A stretch of 64,000 nt of DNA from Melieria omissa (GCA_963971225.1 OZ020268.1:35489848-35553847); one strand, 5' to 3'; positions 10,944-22,759 are shown, counted from the first letter of the stretch. Program-made: numbers and translations. The notes: generated by a model from the letters alone, not told the origin.

Positions 10944-11975
10944 GTAAGTTCCAACTGCTGCTCGATTGCTGATCAGTGATCATTGGATCAAATAAAAAAA
11001 TACAAAAAACAAAAAAACTGGGAAGCCATACAAAAATGATTGATAAGTAGAAATGTTTTAGTTGACATTTTATGACACAAATACTAAATGCATTTTCTTT
11101 GCAGGAAAAAACGGAGGCCTATTTTTTATGCATTTTCTGTGTAGAAGCATCGCTCAAGATCCTTGCCTTAGGGCTTGTTCTGCATAAACACTCCTACCTC
11201 AGGAATATTTGGAACATCATGGATTTTTTCGTTGTAGTAACGGGGTAAATACACTTTGTTCTCTGTGTGTTTTTTGAAAGCGCTTAAAGCCTGTGATCAA
11301 CAGATCCAATTTCTCAAAACAAAACAAGAAAAATTAACTCAATTGAAAGAAAACCAATAACGTTGAACAAAAAAAAAAAAAAATTAAAAAAAAATTCACA
11401 AAATCTGTACATATTATATATTATGGTTGTAAGGCTCACTGCGATAAGTGTTTTTTATTTATTTCCTTGTTTTTTTTTCTCTTGCCTGATTTCGCATACG
11501 TTTCGTTAGTTTCTTTACCATATGCTTTCTTATGCACTGTGTTATGATTACAATGATGATTTGCATTCGGTTCTTAACCCTTAACATGTCTAACCGCTGT
11601 CTTAATGTTGCTCTATTTCTCTTTCACTACTTTCTCTTGTGTTGATGTTTGGTTTGTACTGATTTATCTCGATCGTTATTGTTTTCATGATGTTCGCCTA
11701 TCCTTGGTTTTCATTTGTGTTTTGCAATTTTTATGTTTTGACTTTTTCTTTGTTGTTTATTTTGATTTCTTTATGAAACGAAAACGTGATGTTTGCAAAT
11801 GCGAAAAAAACACGCATACAAATACGATGTATCGACGCAAATCACCTACTACTACTACCACCATCACAATCATTCTACCACTCCTACTACTACCACAACC
11901 ACCATCTCTACTATCCACTCAAACGATCTACAACCGACCGTACTCGGGCCACGAATCGGGCGTGCGGGCGTGTAG
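10944..11975. other. introns with short repeats
   Basis: The 161-bp intron (10944-11104) and the 731-bp intron (11245-11975) hold AT-rich DNA, a poly-A/T stretch near 11368-11395 and a CTACTACTAC/CCACCAC run at 11847-11915 just before the upstream IS4 exon. No additional exon recognised. Confidence 0.6.
11105..11244 (+). CDS. cac: cac exon: IS2 and most of IS3
   Basis: The acceptor TTTGCAG precedes 11105 and the donor GG|GTAAAT follows 11244, leaving two bases of a Gly codon. It encodes [20 protein letters not shown] (IS2 with its Glu/Lys pair), the intracellular turn, and [14 protein letters not shown] (IS3 with the Asp that pairs with S4 arginines). It is 46 codons plus two bases, in phase with the exon before and with both alternative IS4 exons after. 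This part belongs to voltage sensor I in the membrane. Confidence 0.96.
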
Positions 11976-12076
11976 CGCTATGACGATCTTCGCCGAGGCC
12001 AATATTGATGTCGATCTGCGTATGTTGCGGTCGTTTCGTGTCCTTCGGCCACTCAAGCTCGTTTCAAGAATTCCAA
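11976..12076 (+). CDS. cac: cac alternative exon IS4, upstream copy
   Basis: First of two mutually exclusive exons for the end of IS3, the S3-S4 linker and the IS4 voltage sensor. It is 101 nt, the same as the copy at 13711, with the same entry and exit phases (completes Gly; leaves A of a Ser codon). It reads AMTIFAEANIDVDLRMLRSF followed by [13 protein letters not shown]. The S4 has Arg/Lys every third residue; against the downstream copy it has Met/Ser/Phe for Thr/Ala/Ile and an Arg rather than Gly before IP. The acceptor (GGGCGTGTAG) has a poor pyrimidine tract and the donor is A|GTAAGA. Two IS4 exons are known for Drosophila cac, with different gating and localisation. Confidence 0.93.
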
Positions 12077-13710
12077 GTAAGATTTCCAGCGATCGTGTGC
12101 GTGTGCCGTAGGCCAAACAGTTCTCAGCTAGAAAATTAAAATGTTTACAGTTCATTAGATCTGCCGACTTGCGGAAATTACTTCAAATACATAACTAGTC
12201 CGTTTAAATACATATCTATCAACAATAGTTTTACATACTCGTACAAATGTATAAATGAAGTTCTTAGAATTCTCAATGTGTGCGCGTATGATCCAAATAG
12301 CAAACAAGTTTACATGCTAAATACTCTGTAGAAATCTCTGCGAATACGTGGTACATATATACATACAGTGTTGCATTAGCTGAACATTAGAGTTGCCTAT
12401 AAATAAAATAATTAAAAAAATAAATGTGTGTAAAAAAAGGCTAGAAAGAATATTGAAGCGCACCACTTAGAGGCGTCATTCGAATTCCAGAAGTTTAGAC
12501 TGACACTGCATACATACATACAACACAATAATACAACAAATAATCGTGTAATACATCAAGTGGTAGAAATGCTTGTGACTAGTTTCCGAACGCGTTCGTA
12601 GCTCCACATGTACGGAGTCAATTTAGTGTCAGTGCCGATGCCGATGGAGTAGTTCGGGCGCAGACTGCTTGTCGAGTAGGACAACGCAACGGTTCTCTAA
12701 ACATACCAACCTAACGTAATGTATGTATGCGTCGGTACTGTTATTATGTGCTAGAATTCGTTCATATCTGCTAGAATTCGTTTATATCTGTAAAGACTTT
12801 TTTTGTTCATATATACTTTTCATTTTCCTTAAGAATTTAAATGCGTTTTCCTAGCAAAACAACAACACCACTACTATTTAGTCACAAAATGTTTGATTTT
12901 GCATGACACATTTACACATTTACGTATAATTACACAAATATTACAATGTTTAGCAGTTACACAGCATTTGAACAGGTAAAAAACTGAGCAGACAGCAACA
13001 AGATTATTTCAAAGTAACTCACGAAGTACTTTTCAGATGGGAAGTCAACTTTCTTCACAAACACAGAAGCAAAACTATTGAAATTCTTAGTAGCTGAGAA
13101 TATTGAATAATTTTGCTTTTATTTGAAGCATTTTGACTTTTGTCTTTGGTCTGCTTGGGCTTCCTTTACGTGTGTGGAATATTAATCTAAATGATCATTA
13201 ACTTATTTGCGTTGAATCCAATAATATATATATATAAACAATATATATACCTACTCGATTTGTATTCAGTTTTGTATAATTTTCGTTATGATGGCGAAAG
13301 GTTTTCAGTTCTATTTGTTTCTTCTTCTATTTCTCTCTCTATATGTATACATATATATACATATATATATATATAATACATTTACTATAATACCCGTATA
13401 TACATAATTATGTGTTCTTGTACAATTATCATTTGAGTTTTTCTCAATGTCATTGAAATTCACTTCAACAATTGCAATCAACTTCTCCTCACACCCTTAG
13501 TTTGACTAAAATTCAAAACTATGATTGTCGAAACTTTTCACTATTAATTAACTATTTGTTTGTTATTCTTTTGTATCATTGCCAATCCTGAATCGCCATG
13601 CTAACGTAACATTTTGCCAAATTGAATTGTATACGTTTTTCCTTAAAAACTCTCAACCAACTAAACAAATGAATAAATATTGAAAACTTAAAAACATAAA
13701 ACCTCATCAG
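12077..13710. other. intron between the two IS4 exons
   Basis: AT-rich intron of 1,634 bp with TA-dinucleotide runs at about 13220-13250 and 13340-13378. A short duplicated GTGCTAGAATTCGTTCATATC/CTGCTAGAATTCGTTTATATC lies near 12748-12788. No further S4-like exon was seen. Docking-site pairing could not be judged by eye. Confidence 0.5.
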
Positions 13711-13811
13711 ATTCATCACAATGCTCCCACAAAAAGGGCCCGAAGTAGATCTAAAAACTTTAAGGGCTATACGTGTGCTAAGGCCCTTAAAATTAGTCTC
13801 TGGAATTCCTA
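13711..13811 (+). CDS. cac: cac alternative exon IS4, downstream copy
   Basis: Second of the mutually exclusive IS4 exons: 101 nt, acceptor CTCATCAG, donor A|GTGAGT. It reads [20 protein letters not shown] then [13 protein letters not shown]. The S3-S4 linker differs completely from the upstream copy, whereas VLRPLKLVS is shared. Joining both would shift the frame (101 is not a multiple of 3), so only one can be used per mRNA. This copy resembles the usual CaV2 IS4 more closely. The two lie 1.6 kb apart. Confidence 0.94.
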
Positions 13812-14321
13812 GTGAGTAGTAACATAGACCTAAGCTTTTCTTTTTCATATACAGAATACTTAGCAGTAGTAGTTACAGTACATAAGTTAACATTCAATAC
13901 GATTTGACACACTTATTCGTTGTAGATTTGCAATAGTTGCAAACAAATTTCACTTTTCAATTTATTTTTTGTTCCACATTTTAGTAAAACAAAAACAAAA
14001 CGGATTCTGTAGATTCTGCAAATAATTAGAAAACATTTCATTTGCACTTTTCTGTAATCAGTTTGCTTAAAAAGTGAAATTACATAAAATTAGCTATGGA
14101 TGTATATTTTCATAGAATTAGACACCAAACCCATAGCTGTAGATGTATATTTCAGTATTGAAAACAAAAACATATTTGTAGTTGTTTTATAAAATTTTCA
14201 TTTATGTTTTTTGTTTAAATGAAAACTCTGCTCTTCTTTACTTGTTACTAATATAATGTTTCTCTTCCACACTTCAACTGCGACATCCGCTCAACTGCGC
14301 TGCTGGCAACCGCCAACACAG

Positions 14322-14477
14322 GTTTACAAGTAGTTTTAAAATCAATTATCAAGGCAATGGCACCGTTACTTCAAATTGGACTTTTGGTCTTGTTTGCGAT
14401 CGTTATATTTGCAATCATTGGACTCGAGTTCTATTCGGGCGCTCTGCATAAGACTTGTTATAGTTTAGAAGATCCAA
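14322..14477 (+). CDS. cac: cac exon: I S4-S5 linker, IS5 and start of pore I
   Basis: Acceptor CAACACAG, donor A|GTAAAC. After completing the split Ser codon it reads [20 protein letters not shown] then IS5 ([20 protein letters not shown]) and [11 protein letters not shown], the start of the extracellular turret. It is 156 nt, with one base left for an Asn codon completed in the next exon, 71 bp away. The sequence is nearly invariant against fly CaV2. Only one of the two IS4 exons can precede it. Confidence 0.96.
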
Positions 14478-14548
14478 GTAAACAATTTGCATTTCCACTC
14501 GCTCGCGCCCATCGCAACCGACTAATCGTAACTTTGTGCTAATTGCAG

Positions 14549-14769
14549 ATAAACCTGTAAAGGAAGGCGAATCAGAGACACCATGCAATACGGATAACGC
14601 AACAGAAAAAGCGGGTGGTTCTTATGTATGTAATTATAACACGAGTATGTGTCTGGAAAAATGGGATGGACCAAATTCTGGCATAACCAGTTTTGACAAT
14701 ATCGGGTTTGCCATGTTGACTGTGTTCCAATGTATCACAATGGAGGGCTGGACAGCAATACTGTATTGG
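14549..14769 (+). CDS. cac: cac exon: domain I turret and pore loop
   Basis: Acceptor AATTGCAG, donor TGG|GTAAAT. It encodes [17 protein letters not shown], a variable cysteine-containing turret ([12 protein letters not shown]), then [31 protein letters not shown] carries the domain I selectivity-filter glutamate. The turret differs at a few residues from Drosophila as remembered, as expected for an extracellular loop. It is 73 codons plus the split Asn, ending in phase 0. A 4.4-kb intron follows. Confidence 0.96.
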
Positions 14770-15225
14770 GTAAATTACAATTAAACTGAAATCTACAACT
14801 AAAAATCGCTATGAGTATGCTAAGCTGTTGTACAATACATATATGTATGTCTAACTAAATACTTCCAAATGTGCTTAAGACATGCGCTGTTGTAAAGAAG
14901 CTCAAAACGCAATTGCTGCACTGAGCAAATGTTCTTCAATTTTGCTTGTGTTCGAAGTATTCGAAGAAAACGCTTAAGAGTAACTATTTGAAAATTATAA
15001 TTATTTTGTTTGTCCTAATGGAGGGTGAGTGCGCACAAAGAGTTAGACACTTGGCTTTGAAGTGTAAGGATTGAACAACTTTTTTAAGAGATATTAATGA
15101 TTGGTGTTTTTCTAAACGAATGTGTTAGGCGTACAAATGTCAAAGATATTTATGTATTTATTTCTTAATGCGTTAAGAAAGCTTCATTTATGCTCAGGGA
15201 ATAATTATGCTTGTTGTATTTTTGC

Positions 15226-15580
15226 TTAACCCTTTCACTATTTTGTTGCCAGATGGCATATGCTACTTTATGGACGTCTGCATCCTCTATGGTTGCAAGA
15301 ATACATTTGTTTGTTCATCCTTAGAATAGTTTAAAGTTTTAGGAAAAATTCGAAATTAATAAACTGAGTATTAAAGTTTAAGGAAGAGAAGTATACACGT
15401 TTTTTTAATGGTAACTTTTTGATTTTACGTTTTCTTTAAATTTAGATACTTTTTTTAAGTTTGGCTGAACTACATGAAGAAATATTCCAATTTTTGTTAT
15501 GCGTTAAAAGTTTTATGTTTAAGTAATTATTTCAGTAAATTTAAACTTTCCCCAGTAAAATCCTTTAGTGAATGGGTTAA
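15226..15580. mobile_element. TTAA MITE family A, copy 1
   Basis: Starts TTAACCCTTTCACTATTTTG and ends CTTTAGTGAATGGGTTAA; ends are inverted (CCCTTTCACTA against CCCATTCACTA) with TTAA at both edges. 355 bp. The body (TTGTTGCCAKATGG, TTAGAATAGTTTRAAGTTTT, GAGAAGTATACACGTTT) matches 53471-54091. No coding capacity: non-autonomous, piggyBac-like by target. Confidence 0.85.
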
Positions 15581-15940
15581 ATAAATTTTGCATCAATATT
15601 TTTCAAATACAGAATTATTATCTAATGTTTATGAAAAAATACAAAATTATCACTTTTTGATTTTATTTAACCATGATTAAAAAACAGGGTTTTTATCAAA
15701 CGCGCCCAGTTCGTAGACTTCAATTGGAACACAAACATTCCCTGATATCGCTGCAAATTATTGAAAATTATTTTGTGGATAACAGTAACATTTTTGTAAT
15801 TTGCTTTGAACTCACTTCTCAAAATATACATTTGTTGGTGCCTACTTAAATTTAACCCATAAATCAATCGCAGCTTTTGCTATAAGATGACAAATAGATG
15901 AAGTTGCTCTCAGGCAACTTGGGGTTTCAAGGATTCATCG
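15581..15940. mobile_element. TTAA MITE family B, copy 2 (left end missing)
   Basis: Matches 20700-21045 (CACTTTTTGATTTTATTTAA, CGCGCCCARTTCGTAGACTT, TCCCTGATATCGCTGCAAAT, CATAAATCAATCG). Directly abuts the family A copy at its TTAA; the right end is CAACTTGGGGTTTCAAGGATT, a decayed terminus. Confidence 0.75.
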
Positions 15941-16686
15941 CGCACAATTTGAAATTTATTCTCACTTTAGCTCTAAATTGAACCTAATTTATTATACAAA
16001 AATCTCAATTTAGCTTATGGTAATTAGCATTAAATTGACTATAAATTGAGCTCGGTTCACCATGCAACCCTGTGTTGTGCTGTCATCTATAATTAAATTT
16101 ATTAACAATTGACGGAACCAAAAGGAAAATGAGAAACTGACAGTAGCCAAAGACGTTTGTTAATACTTGTTTGCTTTGAAATTTCGTTAAAAAATTATGT
16201 GCATCAGTAAGGATGTTGAATAAATATTAAATGCTGAGTAATTGTTTTGAAGAACGCAAATTCTTTAATGTCAATGTCTTTAAATTGCCACATTTTTTAA
16301 TGATAATGATGTCTTCTTTACCAATTATGATTAACAAATTACACGAACAAAGAATTATGGTCCGTCCACAAAAAAATTTACCATTAAAGATTTAGTACTT
16401 ACAATTACAATAAACTAAACTAAATGTTTTGACAAGCATATGAACTCAATGTAGAACTATTTTATATTTATTAATATCTGATTGTAAGCCTTTGTTTCTA
16501 AAAGTATTTGGAACCTTTCTGTTCACTTTTTACTTCAACTTCTGCCCATTTGTTGTCCGAACTTTTCCGGCTGATTCTTTCCACTTCTTGGGAATTGTTC
16601 TTGATTATTGAGCAATGTTTTACTAAGCATTGGTTTACTGAGCATTGTTTTACTAACCAATACAGTTAGGCTGTGAATATTTCAAA
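15941..16686. other. intronic AT-rich DNA
   Basis: Contains variant repeats of ATTTAGCTCTAAATTGA type near 15960-16050 and ATTGTTTTACTAAGCATTGG type near 16600-16660. No exon recognised. Confidence 0.4.
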
Positions 16687-16688
16687 TA

Positions 16689-17520
16689 CAGTAGACGCTC
16701 TAAAATGTGAACAACTTTGTACAAACATAGAAAAGATATAACTAAAATAGTGAACTGCATCTAAAAACTTTAACGTCATGCAATTTTAACAAGTTTTATT
16801 GTATGATGTTTTATGATGATTTTTACCAAAACTGCTTTTATGAGAAGTGCTTTCCGGAAAACATCTTACTTTATGCAACATTTTAATAAATAATTGACAT
16901 TTTCAAAATTTAGAATAGTTTGAAACCTTGTCATTGCTACTAAGTTTATGTTTAGATACATAGCAAAACATATTCAACTATTTTTCGATTTCCTCTATGC
17001 AGATCAAATTATTTCAGTCGAGTGAAAGCACCTGATTCATGTTGAAAACTCCATTAAAGTCCTTATTTATTTATTGATGAAATTAATGCAGCCATTTTTG
17101 TTAAAAGTATCTGAGTTGTATTGAAAACTTCATTACAGTCCTGATTTATAATTTTTGGAAATTTTTGCAATCCATTTTTATTAAAAGTTTATGAAATTTT
17201 TAAAACTTCATTATAGTCCTGATTGACTTTTCTATGAAATTATTGCAGTCGATTTTTGTAAAAACTATCTGATTTATGTTGAAAACTTTATAATAGCCTT
17301 GATTTATTTGTTGCTATTTTGCTAGTGACACATCATTATCACTGTCGTATTGCTCAGTCCCAGCGTAACTATTTGAACTAAAAATTCTTGAGCAATTTTT
17401 TCGGCAGCTTGGAAGTTCGAAACACCATTTCGATTTTTACAGCATTAAACATGTTAAACATGAGGTTCACTTTCTGCAAAATTCGAATTTGCGAGAGCTC
17501 GAACTTGTGAGCGTCTACTG
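16689..17520. mobile_element. TA-flanked Tc1/mariner-type MITE with internal tandem repeats
   Basis: Ends CAGTAGACGCTC and GAGCGTCTACTG are perfect 12-bp inverses, with TA at both edges (16687-16688, 17521-17522). 832 bp. Inside, about four units of 80-90 bp at 17029-17320 share TTGAAAACTTCATTAYAGTC CTGATTT and CAGYCRATTTTTGTTAAAA. No transposase. Non-autonomous. Confidence 0.85.
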
Positions 17521-17522
17521 TA

Positions 17523-19157
17523 CGTTTAAAATAAACTAATAGGTATAAGGCTTTTCGTGGACAGTCCTTCCTTATTCGACAGTTACTCATTGGTAGAAAA
17601 CAAGTACCCTCGATCAGGTATCTTCGAGAACTGTGCATAACCTTACACTTGCTTTGATGTCATACTGTATTTTAGATACTAAAGTGAATAAGTTAATTTA
17701 ATATTTATGAACATTGGAACATTTTGAAATTTTTAACGTTTATAAAGTATTACAATTTCAATGTACTCACCCCCAAAAGGATTTATGTCTATGCACTAGT
17801 AATAATTATTATTATTATTAATTTTAATTATAATTTCCTTTATCAGTTTACACTTTTCAAGTTCATGCAATTTTCAATAATACTCTTCAACGTGTTCTTG
17901 AATACATTACATTTGTATTTACGGCTAGCGAATCTTTCTACCTCTGTCTATACATTTGTATATACACAATATTTCAATAATAATGCTACTATATGTGTGA
18001 TTCTATTTAATACCTGAAAGCATGCTCAACAACTGTGGCAGCAATGCCTTTATTGATCAGTTTAAACATTACGCTTTTGTGCGATTACAACAACTATTCC
18101 TACTACGTTGAGTGCCAATCTTGTGTATTGCAATGAATTCAAACGTGGCCTCAGTTTCGGCGTATGCTTCTACTTTAAGAAAAATTCCCCGACTCTTTCC
18201 CCTTGTTACTTGCTATCTCTTCAAACTGTCTCTTCTATATCCAACTCCGTATGTGCAGATCCGATTTACCTAATACAGAATTGCCTATCACAAGTGATAG
18301 TGTTCTATGAAAAGCAAGAATGTTTTTTCGTTTCAGTGCCTTGCGCATTCAATTTTATTTCAATTTTTACAAAACTCTTTGATACACATGCAAAACTAAT
18401 GTGAAAAAGATGTTCTCTTTGATGCATTCGGTGCGACTCTAATTGCTGGCTGCTTCCATTTCAAACATTTCTGATGGAAATGTATTCAAACAGAAAAGTG
18501 TGCTTGCTGGAAGAAAAACTCTACCACGGAGTTGATGCTCGCATCTCGAATGCCTCACAATTGAACATCTTCGTGTGTAGTTTGCCTCTAATTTTATTTA
18601 TTTATTATTCATTACTTACATGTAAACAAAAGTCCTGGACTTGCAATTCTGAAAATTCAAAATTCCCGGCAATACAATCTGCCAAATAATTAGTCATTCA
18701 TTGTGAAAATACCAAATTAATTTGCGTTCAATTGGTCAATATGTATACTGCAGCAGCATCACACATATACACACACACGCACACGATTTGGATTTTCTGT
18801 CATAGATGTAAAGCTGCTAAATTACATGCAACTCTCTACACTATAGTTAAACTGTTTTTAAAAATCAACGCTAAATTCGTTTACATATAAATGTTCACTA
18901 CTTTCTCTTTCACTATATTCTTTTAAAGTCATTTTCAAACGCATTACATTCTTTGTATCTATTTGTAAATATTTTCACACGTCTGACTGTTTGATTTTGT
19001 GTTCAAAACTTTTTATCAACTAAAACCATCTACAGTTTTATTATTCACATCTATCGATTTGCCGTTATGAATCCAATACTCTGGAGCATTATTTCACAAA
19101 TTGATTGCTTAACTAATTAATTGAATTTTCAATAAACTTGCAATGTGTGTTTTCCAG
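17523..19157. other. intron before IS6 exon
   Basis: AT-rich intronic DNA with ATT-trinucleotide run at 17803-17822 and CA run at 18765-18783. Nothing else recognised. Confidence 0.4.
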
Positions 19158-19261
19158 ACCAACGACGCTTTAGGTTCAACATTTAATTGGATATATTTCG
19201 TGCCTCTAATAGTTATAGGCTCATTTTTTATGCTCAACTTAGTTCTTGGTGTCCTTAGCGG
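19158..19261 (+). CDS. cac: cac exon: segment IS6
   Basis: Acceptor TTTTCCAG, donor GG|GTAAGT. It reads [20 protein letters not shown] then [15 protein letters not shown], the pore-lining IS6 helix ending in the conserved [11 protein letters not shown] that leads to the I-II loop. It is 104 nt, leaving two bases of Gly, the phase needed by both alternative I-II loop exons. Confidence 0.96.
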
Positions 19262-19467
19262 GTAAGTGTGTCAATGCCTGAACATTGCATTGTGCCTTGA
19301 ATTGAATTATGTTAAGCATTTCTCACTTTTAGTTGAATTTGAACCATTTGTGTTATGCAAACTAATTTTCAACAACTTTTCGTTCTCAAAATGTATATTC
19401 TTTAATTATTTCATTTAAATTTTGTTCTTTTCTTTGACAACAATCAAAACCGTATATAATTTCGAAG

Positions 19468-19583
19468 TGAGTTTTCCAATGAACGTAATCGTGTCGAACG
19501 TCGCATGGAATTTCAAAAGTGCCGATTTCGCACCATGTTCCAAACTGCCATGGTTTCATACCTCGATTGGATAACACAAGCAG
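19468..19583 (+). CDS. cac: cac alternative I-II loop exon, divergent AID
   Basis: First of two mutually exclusive 116-nt exons for the proximal I-II loop. Acceptor TTTCGAAG, donor G|GTTTTT, the latter a weak donor. It reads EFSNERNRVERRMEFQKCRF then RTMFQTAMVSYLDWITQA. In CaV channels this position is the alpha-interaction domain (AID), where the beta subunit binds. This copy keeps the Tyr and Trp-Ile core (SYLDWI) but lacks the QQLER segment and the Gly before Tyr found in the other copy, so weaker or altered beta and G-beta-gamma binding is inferred. The two-exon choice is known in Drosophila. Confidence 0.94.
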
Positions 19584-20522
19584 GTTTTTGCCAAATAACA
19601 TTTCGCTCACGTTGACTGAAAGTGCTTTAGTTCAGCTTTCGGCAGCGCTATAGAAACCCCCCACCAAACAACCAAACAACAACAACTACCTTCTATCAAA
19701 GACAACATGAGTTAATGAATATGATATTCGTGCTAGTTGTTTTAGTGCCTCAATGCCAGTCCCACAAGTCCATATGAACGTATTTCGTTACACAAAACGA
19801 GTGTAGAATGTAGTCGATCCTCTAACCCCCCCAAAAACAAAGAACCATATACTATAAATGTCCACTTAGTTGATCAAATGAAAATACGTTTGAGATGCAG
19901 ACTGTTGATGATGATGATGATGATGATGCTGTTTGCAAATTTTGTGATGCGATATGATTGTGTTTTGCATTTTTAATCACATATACAGTTCCACAGCGAA
20001 AGCATTACCAGATAAAATAGGCATTTTCCAAATGAAAAAAAAACTTAGTTTTATTTGATACAAAATACCTAACATTATACACTGAAGTGAAAATCGCACA
20101 ACCGAATTCATTAACACACATTCATGGTGCACTGAATTTGCTGCACAGGAACTCATCGCTCGCCATAACAAACACCATTTGAATAATTAGAGATAGGAAA
20201 GTAGCATTGAAGTAAGAGAAAAGAGCATGGAAAGAGTTCACATAAAAGTTCATACTTATCAGCTCATGCGACCACGAGAGGTTACCATTAGTATTGATCG
20301 TTCCTTGTACTCTGAAAGAAAAAAAGATCTTCTTAATCACAAAAAACAACTGCTACGATGCCAAAAGTTGGGTATTTTGCAGACCAATGAATACTTTCTG
20401 AAAATCTTGGACGTTCTTTATTTAGATAGAACAGGTAGGAAGACGAATAGGTAGCGGCGACTGTGAGATTGCCGAACTCGCTTAATTAATACTAACTAGT
20501 GTACCCTTTTGTTATTGCTTCT
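19584..20522. repeat. intron with (GAT)n microsatellite
   Basis: About seven GAT units at 19907-19928. The rest is AT-rich intron between the two I-II loop exons. Confidence 0.7.
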
Positions 20523-21053
20523 TTAACCTTTTCGACCCCGAATTTTACCCTTTGTCTCGATAATACTTTTTGGTATTTAAATCATGAAACACTTGCTAAC
20601 TAAATAAGAAGTGTGCTCACGGCATTTGAAGTCACTACGCCTCTTTGTTAGAGTTCTAGAGCTAGTTTCCTTTTGAACAATTTTAGCTTAAAACGGGTTA
20701 AATAAATTTTATATAAATATTTTTTAAATACAGAAAAATTATATAATATTTATGGAAAAATACAAAATTACCACTTTTTGATTTTATTTAAAGAAATTGG
20801 ATTTTGATCAAACGCGCCCAATTCGTAGACTTCAATTAGAACACAAACATTCCCTGATATCGCTGCAAATTATTGAAAATTATTTTGGGGTTAACAGTAA
20901 AATTTTGTAATTTCCTTTAAATTCATTTTTAAAAATATTATTTAGTAGGCACCAACATACTAAAAACAAAACCATAAATCAATCGTTACTTTTGCTATAA
21001 GATGACAAATAGGTGAAGTTGATCTCAGGAAACTTTGCGGTCGAAAGGGTTAA
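20523..21053. mobile_element. TTAA MITE family B, copy 3 (complete)
   Basis: Starts TTAACCTTTTCGACCCCGAA and ends TTTGCGGTCGAAAGGGTTAA. The ends are inverted over about 15 bp with two or three mismatches, with TTAA at both edges. 531 bp, no ORF. Reference copy for 5341-5905 and 15581-15940. Confidence 0.87.
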
Positions 21054-21420
21054 GACTAAGACTTAAGGGAAGACTTCCCTACAAAGGGGAGGATACCAAG
21101 CATTAGAGCCAGTCTGCATAGTCAAAATAGGACTTGATGCATTTCAGTATTGACTCCGACACATCGGCTAAAAAGTTAATTAGATTGTTCTCTAAGGAGT
21201 TTAGATTTTTCAATGCTAAGCCAAAGCAGTTGCAAATGAAGTGTTCCAGTGTCTCACACTCAGTCTCTTTCCTTCAGCTTCTGCAAATGCAGTTTTGGGT
21301 TAATCTCACAGCGTTTAGACTGAGCCGTGATCACTGTTGTCAGTTTAGAGACATTCCTGCCAGACTTCAGCAGCATAAAAATGCTATCTTGCGAAAGTGC
21401 TATCTAGAGAAAAGATAGTT
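21054..21420 (-). mobile_element. LINE 3' end fragment, second family
   Basis: The reverse complement reads NAVRLTQNCICRS, then a frameshifted CETLEHFICNCFGLALKNLN and LADVSESILKCIKSYFDYAD WL followed by a stop. This is a LINE C-terminal zinc region (CxxC...HxxxC) and tail, with PAL changed to FGLAL. It begins at the TTAA edge of the family B MITE. Bases 21600-21900 may be further decayed transposon sequence but were not identified. Confidence 0.65.
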
Positions 21421-22442
21421 AAATATATTCAACAATGCTGTTCAGCATCTTGAGCATCTCTGTCCAATATAATCTGATTGCATACTGATTGTTTGAGTAT
21501 TCTGTATTGATTGAATAATTGCCACGTTTCGTCATTGTATTTTTCCACATCGAAAACTTCGGTTTGTTAGCAGGCAGTATATCAATAAATAAGGTCCGCT
21601 GCATCTTCCTAATTATTGAAAAATAGGAGACTATAAGTCAACTGCTCCTCCACTGTCCGGCTCTCTAGACGTAGATGTAAAGGCTCACCATTCTTCAACA
21701 ACTTGGATGTTCTCAGAACAGCCAAAAGATCAAGATGATTGGGCTCAATTGAGATCTCGAATGACTGAATCACTCCTTTTTATGGCATCGCAATGCGGCC
21801 AATTCTTGTAGCCTACGTCTGTCTTGCGCCCAGGTCCCATGCCCTGACAGCCACTCAAACCTAACCAATTAAAGCCATTACCTATGATCCTTGTTTCTCA
21901 GCAATTGTGTTGTTCTCGGGTAAAACATATTTCGTCGTACCTCACTCTGAGCCAACCACAACACTTGCTCTCATCTGCATTTGTACGATGATCGATCCCC
22001 TCAGTACCAAACGTGTAAAATTTGTATAATATTTCAGGCTGCCAATAATCGAAATTTATTGTACATCCAATCAATACAGCGTATATAGTCTATGCATATA
22101 TAATAAATTGTATTTGAAAGTCCCATTTATGTACTTACATCACAAATAGGATTAATTTATATTTGAATATACTAAATTGATTTCATTTATTTTATGTGTT
22201 ATTGATCCATGTATAAAATATATATTAAATTATTATTTATTTTACACACATCACTAAACAAACTCTTGCAGCCAAATACATTTTTACATACTACATTACA
22301 TTTTCTACTTACATTTACTATATAATTTTTACAAAACACCACCTTTATTAACAATATGAAAAATACAACAAAATCACATGCAAGCAACATAATTACTTTT
22401 GTATGTATTATTATTTTTTTTTTGTGTAATTATTTTTTGTAG
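21421..22442. other. intronic DNA, partly transposon-like
   Basis: 21600-21900 is GC-richer with no intact frame and may be an older LINE or LTR remnant. 21980-22442 is AT-rich intron before the canonical AID exon. Confidence 0.35.
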
Positions 22443-22558
22443 TGAATTCGCAAAAGAACGTGAAAAAGTAGAAAATAGGCAAGAGTTTCTTAAACTTAGA
22501 AGACAACAACAACTAGAAAGAGAATTAAACGGCTATGTTGAATGGATATGTAAAGCTG
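22443..22558 (+). CDS. cac: cac alternative I-II loop exon, canonical AID
   Basis: Second mutually exclusive I-II loop exon: 116 nt, acceptor TTTTTTGTAG, donor G|GTATAG, same phases as the exon at 19468. It reads [20 protein letters not shown] then [29 protein letters not shown] matches the classical AID that docks in the beta-subunit groove, and QQLER fits the QXXER G-beta-gamma contact motif. 116 nt is not a multiple of 3, so including both exons would break the frame. The copies are 2.9 kb apart, with two transposon remnants between them. Confidence 0.95.
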
Positions 22559-22759
22559 GTATAGTATTTCGTTCATTCCTAAAGTTACCCACCCACACAA
22601 GCACAACCAAAATTAAATGCCCCACTCATACACACACTATGAAACATTTGACTTGACTCAAGCATATATAAATATTATATATAACTCGCAAACAATGCGC
22701 CGAGTGTTGCTGCGACATGTGCGAAACGAAATTAATTCGGAATTTTGCAATAATTGCAG

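Noticed and set aside
11605..12111. 168-codon open frame on the + strand
   Set aside because: It runs through intron and over the upstream IS4 exon; only the exon part at 11976-12076 has channel sequence and proper splice sites.
21600..21900. Possible LTR or BEL retrotransposon
   Set aside because: Composition differs from the flanks but no gag, pol or LTR motif could be named.
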